Shown here piece by piece: positions 35,586-40,084 of a DNA stretch of 40,084 bases. Every line of letters begins with the position of its first letter. The stretch's first letter is position 1. Source of the DNA: Phycisphaerales bacterium. GTDB taxonomy: Bacteria > Bacteroidota > Bacteroidia > Chitinophagales > Chitinophagaceae. Position numbers and translations under genes: made by a program. The notes under the pieces are model-generated. The model made no database searches. It was not told where the DNA came from and saw only the letters and a list, made by a program, of their open reading frames with translations. The stretch is from contig JASGCQ010000014.1 in the NCBI GenBank assembly GCA_030054025.1, forward strand, positions 1 to 40,084. The letters are read 5' to 3'.

Positions 35586-37262
35586 ATGCCTCAATTGTTA
35601 CTGTCCGTTGTACAACTCAAAATTTCTTTTCCTTCGACCCAAAATTTTGAGGCGGTTAAAGGCGTATCATTTGATTTGAACAAAGGGAAAACCTTGGCAA
35701 TCGTTGGCGAAAGTGGCTCCGGTAAATCTTTGATTGCCCTGTCAATAATGGGCTTACAAGCTAAAAACGCTTTGGTCAAAGGCTGTATCTCCCTCCTAGC
35801 GCATGAACAAACGATTCTCTTAAATGAATTGGACGACAATGATTGGCAGCAGTACAGAGGCAATGTTTTTGGTATGATTTTTCAAGAACCCATGAGCGCA
35901 CTCAATCCAATCCAAGGGGTGGGCAAGCAAATTCAAGAATGTATCCTACAGCACCAAAACATCTCGAAACGGGCTGCAAAACTAAAAACGCTCAAATGGT
36001 TGGCAAAGGTAAAAATCCCCAATCCCGAAAAAATCTATTACCGATTGCCTCATCAGTTGTCGGGCGGACAAAAACAGCGTGTTATGATTGCCATGGCCCT
36101 GTGCAATGAACCGAAAATCCTTTTGGCAGACGAACCCACTACCGCATTAGACGCTACCGTCCAGAAGGATATTGTCGCCTTGATGAAAAATTTGCAGGCA
36201 GAAATGAATACTGCCCTCATTTTTATCACCCACGATTGGGCATTGGCTGCTGATATTGCCGATGATATTATGGTAATGAGGAAGGGAACTTGTGTAGAAT
36301 ATGCTCCAACTAAGCAATTGTTGCAAAACCCTAAAGAAAATTATACCAAGGCTCTACTCGCTTGCCGACCGAACAGAAACAACAAAGGCAAAAAACTACC
36401 CGTCATTTCCGATTTCTTATCGGGGCTATATGTGCCTGAACAATTACCTATTCATACGTTTCAGGAAGAAAACACTTTGCTCTCCCTCAAAGATGTACAG
36501 GTTTGGTATCCCGAAGGAAAAAATATTTTTGGTAAAAGCAACCAATTTTACAAAGCCGTTAATGGCGTTTCCTTTGCGCTAAAAGAAGGCAAAACCATTG
36601 GTTTGGTGGGGGAAAGTGGCTGCGGAAAAAGCACAATTGCTAAATCTTTAATCGGCCTTGCGCCCATACAATCGGGGCAAATACTGCTCAAGCATCAAAA
36701 TATCGCCGCTTTCAAATCTTCGGAATGGAATTGTGTCCGCAAAACCATACAATTGGTTTTTCAAGACCCTTACGCCTCGCTCAACCCTCGCCAATCAATA
36801 GGAGATGCTATTACCGAACCGCTACGCATACACCATTTGGCTACAACTAAAGATAGGCACCTAGAGGCAGAAAGATTATTGGATTGGGTACAATTGCCCA
36901 AAGATGCTGCCAAACGTTATCCGCATCAGTTTTCGGGCGGACAACGACAAAGAATCGGAATTGCCAGAGCATTGGCGCTACAACCCAAAATCTTGATTTG
37001 CGATGAGAGTGTATCCGCACTGGATGTGAGTGTGCAAGCCCAAATTCTGAATTTGCTCAAAGAATTGCAATATGAATTAGGGCTTTCTTATCTGTTTATC
37101 ACACACGACTTATCGGTAGTGCATTATATGGCCGACGAAATATTAGTCATGGAAAAGGGGCTAATTGTAGAGCGAGGCACTCCCGATGATATCTTATGGG
37201 CGCCGCAACATACTTATACGCAAAGATTAATTGCAGCCATGCCCCAAATGGACCACGGTTAA
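35586..37262 (+). CDS. ABC transporter ATP-binding protein with two ATPase domains (Opp/Dpp, YejF/GsiA type)
   Basis: A cytoplasmic ATPase of 558 residues in which the D and F subunits of a peptide/nickel-type importer are joined in one chain. The first half has Walker A GESGSGKS (41-48), signature LSGGQ (158-162) and Walker B ILLADEP (178-184). The second has GESGCGKST (342-350), FSGGQ (449-453) and ILICDES (469-475), where Asp-Glu is kept and Pro is replaced by Ser. The linker (about 255-295) contains a C-terminal-OppD-like stretch (NYTKALLACRP). No permease or binding-protein gene lies nearby, so its partners are encoded elsewhere. It resembles YejF and GsiA in layout; the substrate cannot be inferred. 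Confidence 0.92.
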   Translation: MPQLLLSVVQLKISFPSTQNFEAVKGVSFDLNKGKTLAIVGESGSGKSLIALSIMGLQAKNALVKGCISLLAHEQTILLNELDDNDWQQYRGNVFGMIFQEPMSALNPIQGVGKQIQECILQHQNISKRAAKLKTLKWLAKVKIPNPEKIYYRLPHQLSGGQKQRVMIAMALCNEPKILLADEPTTALDATVQKDIVALMKNLQAEMNTALIFITHDWALAADIADDIMVMRKGTCVEYAPTKQLLQNPKENYTKALLACRPNRNNKGKKLPVISDFLSGLYVPEQLPIHTFQEENTLLSLKDVQVWYPEGKNIFGKSNQFYKAVNGVSFALKEGKTIGLVGESGCGKSTIAKSLIGLAPIQSGQILLKHQNIAAFKSSEWNCVRKTIQLVFQDPYASLNPRQSIGDAITEPLRIHHLATTKDRHLEAERLLDWVQLPKDAAKRYPHQFSGGQRQRIGIARALALQPKILICDESVSALDVSVQAQILNLLKELQYELGLSYLFITHDLSVVHYMADEILVMEKGLIVERGTPDDILWAPQHTYTQRLIAAMPQMDHG

Positions 37263-37672
37263 TCTTTGGCAATATAGCCCCCCCCTACTATTGATATAAA
37301 CACTAAAGGCGCAGAGGTCTAAAATGAAATAGCCCACTTTACAATCACCCCCAAACAGCAGTAGCTACACCACACTGCTAGCAAAGCTAATGGGAAAATA
37401 TAAGTTTAACACAATTTTTGCAATAGGTATCTATTGACCGATTTGGAGAAAATTGAAAGGGCAAAGCAGTAGAAAATATACAACCCAAAAATTTGATTAT
37501 CAATCTAAATTAGCAACAATATCGCTTCAAAAAGGAGGCTGTTTTTTGGGGGTAGATTACTCAAAAATACCGCTACTGCACAACCTGAAAATTAATTTAC
37601 CAACCAATATAATTTTTTTTTAACTATTTTTTTGTACCATTGCACACAATGCACACACACAAAAAAAGACAA
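37263..37672. other. 410-base gap before the FG-GAP repeat gene
   Basis: No gene is seen. It holds a C8 tract (37278-37285) soon after the ABC gene stop, a weak 6-base hairpin (37357-37379) without a T-run, a stretch at 37559-37586 that resembles 251-278, and an A/T-rich run just before the signal-peptide gene. No exact TAnnTTTG element was found. Confidence 0.5.
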
Positions 37673-40084
37673 ATGAAAAAAATTTACCTGTTTTTATTAC
37701 TACTCTTAGCAGGCTACAAGCCCGCCACAGCTCAGTACGACTCCTGCACAACCATAGATTATATCAAGGCTCCACATCTCACAACATTCAGGAATTCCGT
37801 TGGCCTTGTAAGAACAGTTCAGACATGGAATGATGGAATGGCTCTCAGTGCCGATGGCAATACTTTGGCTGCGGGCAATATGGGCGATGACGGTTCGGGA
37901 AGGGGCGTCAATCCAACAGTTACAGACTCTGCTCGTGAAGCAGGTACTGTATTTGTTTATCGCCGTACCGATAGTTTGAGCCCTTGGGTATTCCAAGCCT
38001 ATATCAAAGCTTCCAATACGGGTGCTGGCGATTGGTTTGGACGCTCCCTATCCCTAAGCAGCGATGGTACTACCTTAGCGGTAGGTGCCTTGTACGAAGA
38101 TGGCAGCGGCAAGGGTATCAATCCTGCGAGTAATGATTCCGCCACTAATGCAGGGGCGGTCTATATCTATACCCGCAGTGGCAGCACTTGGAGCTTTACC
38201 GATTATATCAAAGCTTCCAATACGGGTGCTGACGATGAGTTTGGACGCTCCGTTTCCTTAAGCAGCGATGGCAGTACCTTAGCGGTAGGTGCCTCTGGCG
38301 AAGCAGGCAGCGGCAAGGGTATTAATCCTGCGAGTAATGATTCCGCCACTGATGCAGGGGCGGTCTATATCTATACCCGCAGTGGCAGTACTTGGAGTCT
38401 TAAAGATTATATCAAGGCTTCCAATACGGGAGGCGGCGATGGTTTTGGATACTCCCTATCCCTAAGCAGCGATGCTACTAGCTTAGCGGTAGGTGCCATT
38501 GACGAAGATGGCAGCGGCAAGGGTGTTAATCCTGCGGATAATGATTCTACTGGCGATGCAGGGGCGGTCTATATCTATACCCGTAGTGGCAGTACTTGGA
38601 GCTTTACCGATTACATCAAAGCTTCCAATACGGGTGCTGACGATGAGTTTGGACACTCCGTTTCCTTAAGCAGCGATGGTAGTACCTTAGCGGTAGGCGT
38701 CCCTTTCGAAGATGGCAGCGGCAGAGGTATTAATCCTGCGGATAATGATTCCGCCATCACTGCAGGGGCTGTGTATATCTATACCCGCAGTGGCAGTACT
38801 TGGAGCTTTACCGATTATATCAAAGCTTCCAATTCAGGTTTCAACAATCATTTTGGAAACTCCCTATCCCTAAACAGCGATGGTACTAGCTTAGCGGTAG
38901 GTTCCGCCCGCGAAAGTATAACAGCAGGCGGTGAAGGGGTCGTCTACCTTTTTAAACGCAGCTCAGGGCTTTTAACCCAAAATGCCTATATCATATCACC
39001 GAAAAACAACCTACCCGTAAGATGGAGGGGCCACAATTATTTTGGTTCAGGCATTAGCCTGAGTGCTAATGGGGCCAATTTGGCCATTAGCAGCCTTGGT
39101 GACACTGATAGTGAAGGTTTTGGTGTCAATCCTCCAATCAGAGGAAATGATTTTCCTCTAGACGGCCATCATGCTGTATGGGTCTATAACCAATACGGGG
39201 CTACCATATCCCGCAAAAGCGATACGGGTGTCCTCAGCAAAGCAAAAATCTGTACAGACCCGCTGTACATTAATCTGAAAGACAGCAGCGATAAGAGTGG
39301 ACGTAGAAATATAGCCCGTATCTTAAAAAATGGTAATTCCTTTAGCGTGGATAGTGCTTTTGTAGATGACCGCAATACGGGTACTTACCTCGCTACCGGT
39401 GCTGGGCAAAGTACCAAACTGATGCGCAGAATGCTCAGTATCCATACGACACCTGCTTCGGGGCTAACCGTAAACGGCGGTCCTATTGTCCGTTTCTACT
39501 ACGATACGAGCGAAAAAAATACACAAATCCCTACTGCCACTTATTCTACCCAAAGTTGGTTCAAACATGCGGGCAGCAAGGCGAGTACTTTGGCCGATTT
39601 GGTGTATAACAATCTCAACAACAGCAGCAGCCTGACACCCGTAGCCAGTGGTTTTGACAGTGGGGTGGCTTATGTAGATTTTAAAGTAACGAGCTTCAGC
39701 ACTTTTGGGGCTTTGGGTTCTACGGGGGCGGTAGCACTACCGCTGCATTTGCTCCAGTTTGAGGCGAAAGCCAATACAGATTGTGGGGTAGATATTCGCT
39801 GGACTACGGCTAGCGAAAAGGACATCAATCGTTTTGTGGTGCAAGGCAGTAGCAATGCTAGCGAGTGGGAAGACAAAGCTGTTGTACAACCCAGCAAGAG
39901 TGCTTCGGGGCAACACCAGTACCAATACCAAGATTTGTTGGCCCAAAGTGGTACTTACTATTACCGATTGATGTACGAAGAAAATGACGGCACAAAAATG
40001 TATAGCCCTGTTTCGGCTTTGCGCCTCACTTGCGCTACCAATAGCCCAAAGCTGTACCCTACAATGACACAGGACAAGGTAAAC
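37673..40084 (+). CDS. Secreted FG-GAP repeat protein, probable type IX secretion substrate (3' end cut by window)
   Basis: An open frame of 804 codons reaching the window edge. A signal peptide (about 1-20, ending KPATA) is followed by beta-propeller-type FG-GAP repeats: five units of exactly 68 residues starting at 38000, 38204, 38408, 38612 and 38816, plus degenerate units on each side. The consensus is KASNTG..D.FG.S.SLSSDG..LAVGA, with GAVYIYTRSGSTWS closing each unit. After about residue 690 comes a fibronectin-like segment (WTTASEKDINRFVVQGS, then TYYYRLMYEE). The frame is cut at SPKLYPTMTQDKV, which looks like the beginning of a type IX C-terminal sorting domain. I use the ATG at 37673; an ATG at 37650 gives no signal peptide. 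The function is probably surface adhesion or ligand binding; partners are unknown. Confidence 0.88.
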   Translation, partial: MKKIYLFLLLLLAGYKPATAQYDSCTTIDYIKAPHLTTFRNSVGLVRTVQTWNDGMALSADGNTLAAGNMGDDGSGRGVNPTVTDSAREAGTVFVYRRTDSLSPWVFQAYIKASNTGAGDWFGRSLSLSSDGTTLAVGALYEDGSGKGINPASNDSATNAGAVYIYTRSGSTWSFTDYIKASNTGADDEFGRSVSLSSDGSTLAVGASGEAGSGKGINPASNDSATDAGAVYIYTRSGSTWSLKDYIKASNTGGGDGFGYSLSLSSDATSLAVGAIDEDGSGKGVNPADNDSTGDAGAVYIYTRSGSTWSFTDYIKASNTGADDEFGHSVSLSSDGSTLAVGVPFEDGSGRGINPADNDSAITAGAVYIYTRSGSTWSFTDYIKASNSGFNNHFGNSLSLNSDGTSLAVGSARESITAGGEGVVYLFKRSSGLLTQNAYIISPKNNLPVRWRGHNYFGSGISLSANGANLAISSLGDTDSEGFGVNPPIRGNDFPLDGHHAVWVYNQYGATISRKSDTGVLSKAKICTDPLYINLKDSSDKSGRRNIARILKNGNSFSVDSAFVDDRNTGTYLATGAGQSTKLMRRMLSIHTTPASGLTVNGGPIVRFYYDTSEKNTQIPTATYSTQSWFKHAGSKASTLADLVYNNLNNSSSLTPVASGFDSGVAYVDFKVTSFSTFGALGSTGAVALPLHLLQFEAKANTDCGVDIRWTTASEKDINRFVVQGSSNASEWEDKAVVQPSKSASGQHQYQYQDLLAQSGTYYYRLMYEENDGTKMYSPVSALRLTCATNSPKLYPTMTQDKVN
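38000..39019 (+). repeat. Five tandem 204-base repeats within the FG-GAP gene
   Basis: The units begin at 38000, 38204, 38408, 38612 and 38816, each 204 bases apart (68 codons), with high nucleotide identity. A sixth related start at 38987 comes after only 171 bases. Odd and even units differ systematically: odd units share CTATCCCTAA before the AGCGATG block, even units share GTTTCCTTAA. This indicates a 408-base duplication step. Confidence 0.9.

Noticed and set aside
37357..37379. 6-base hairpin considered as a terminator of the ABC gene
   Set aside because: The stem is short, the loop is 11 bases and no T-run follows.
37706..37996. Minus-strand open frame of 96 codons inside the FG-GAP gene
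   Set aside because: It is antisense to a signal-peptide-bearing repeat protein and has no independent support.
38000..39019. Regularly spaced repeats considered as a CRISPR array
   Set aside because: The 204-base units are coding, in frame, contiguous and lack unique spacers; they are FG-GAP protein repeats.
1..40084. Search for tRNA, rRNA and riboswitches in the gaps
   Set aside because: None of the intergenic stretches shows a cloverleaf with a terminal CCA, rRNA-like sequence or a recognisable aptamer core.

Overview
This 40 kb window is an ordinary chromosomal segment of a low-GC member of the Bacteroidota. The evidence is gliding-motility ABC genes (gldF, gldG), a fused CcoNO oxidase subunit, a fused RND-TolC efflux protein, TAnnTTTG-type -7 promoter elements in place of E. 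coli-like -10 boxes, and a signal-peptide-bearing FG-GAP repeat protein whose tail looks like a type IX secretion substrate. Chitinophagales or a close relative is a guess only. No rRNA, tRNA, CRISPR array, prophage or intact insertion sequence was found.

Layout. 1-356: remnant of an insertion-sequence end (IS256-like is my best guess) and the acn terminator. 356-2623 (-): aconitase, with a well-formed promoter. 3144-13302 (+): a Crp/Fnr regulator, an unrecognised 172-aa protein, and a complete cbb3 oxidase locus (ccoI, ccoS, ccoNO, ccoQ, ccoP, ccoG, ccoH and a DsbD_2-type membrane protein). 13337-16959 (-): gldF, gldG and a DUF4340-like gene. 17136-18218 (+): a lipoprotein. 18594-22580 (-): an envelope polysaccharide operon (heparinase II/III-like, UDP-GlcNAc 2-epimerase, WecA/MraY-family transferase), divergent from an O-antigen ligase-like gene. 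23914-27220: glucosaminidase, plsY, a spermidine-synthase-like protein, an NlpC/P60 hydrolase and a lone HsdR-N-type PD-(D/E)xK protein. 27298-33292 (+): a heavy-metal efflux cluster (small His/Cys protein, CzcA-TolC fusion, adaptor lipoprotein). 33815-35389 (-): RNase Y with a strong terminator. 35586-37262 (+): a duplicated-ATPase peptide/nickel-type ABC protein. 37673-end (+): an FG-GAP repeat protein cut by the window edge.

How the genes fit together. The Crp/Fnr regulator is followed by the oxidase genes, and dyads of the form TGA-N6-TCA lie before the regulator itself, before the 172-aa gene and before ccoS. This suggests an oxygen-responsive local regulon. CcoI supplies copper, CcoS, CcoG and CcoH assemble the enzyme, and CcoNO, CcoQ and CcoP form it. 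The efflux cluster would span both membranes with only two polypeptides.

The best candidates for a second look are the three-site operator set with the unknown 172-aa protein, the efflux fusion with an internal signal-like segment, and the two-repeat higher-order periodicity in the FG-GAP gene. I did not find a convincing, wholly undescribed system.
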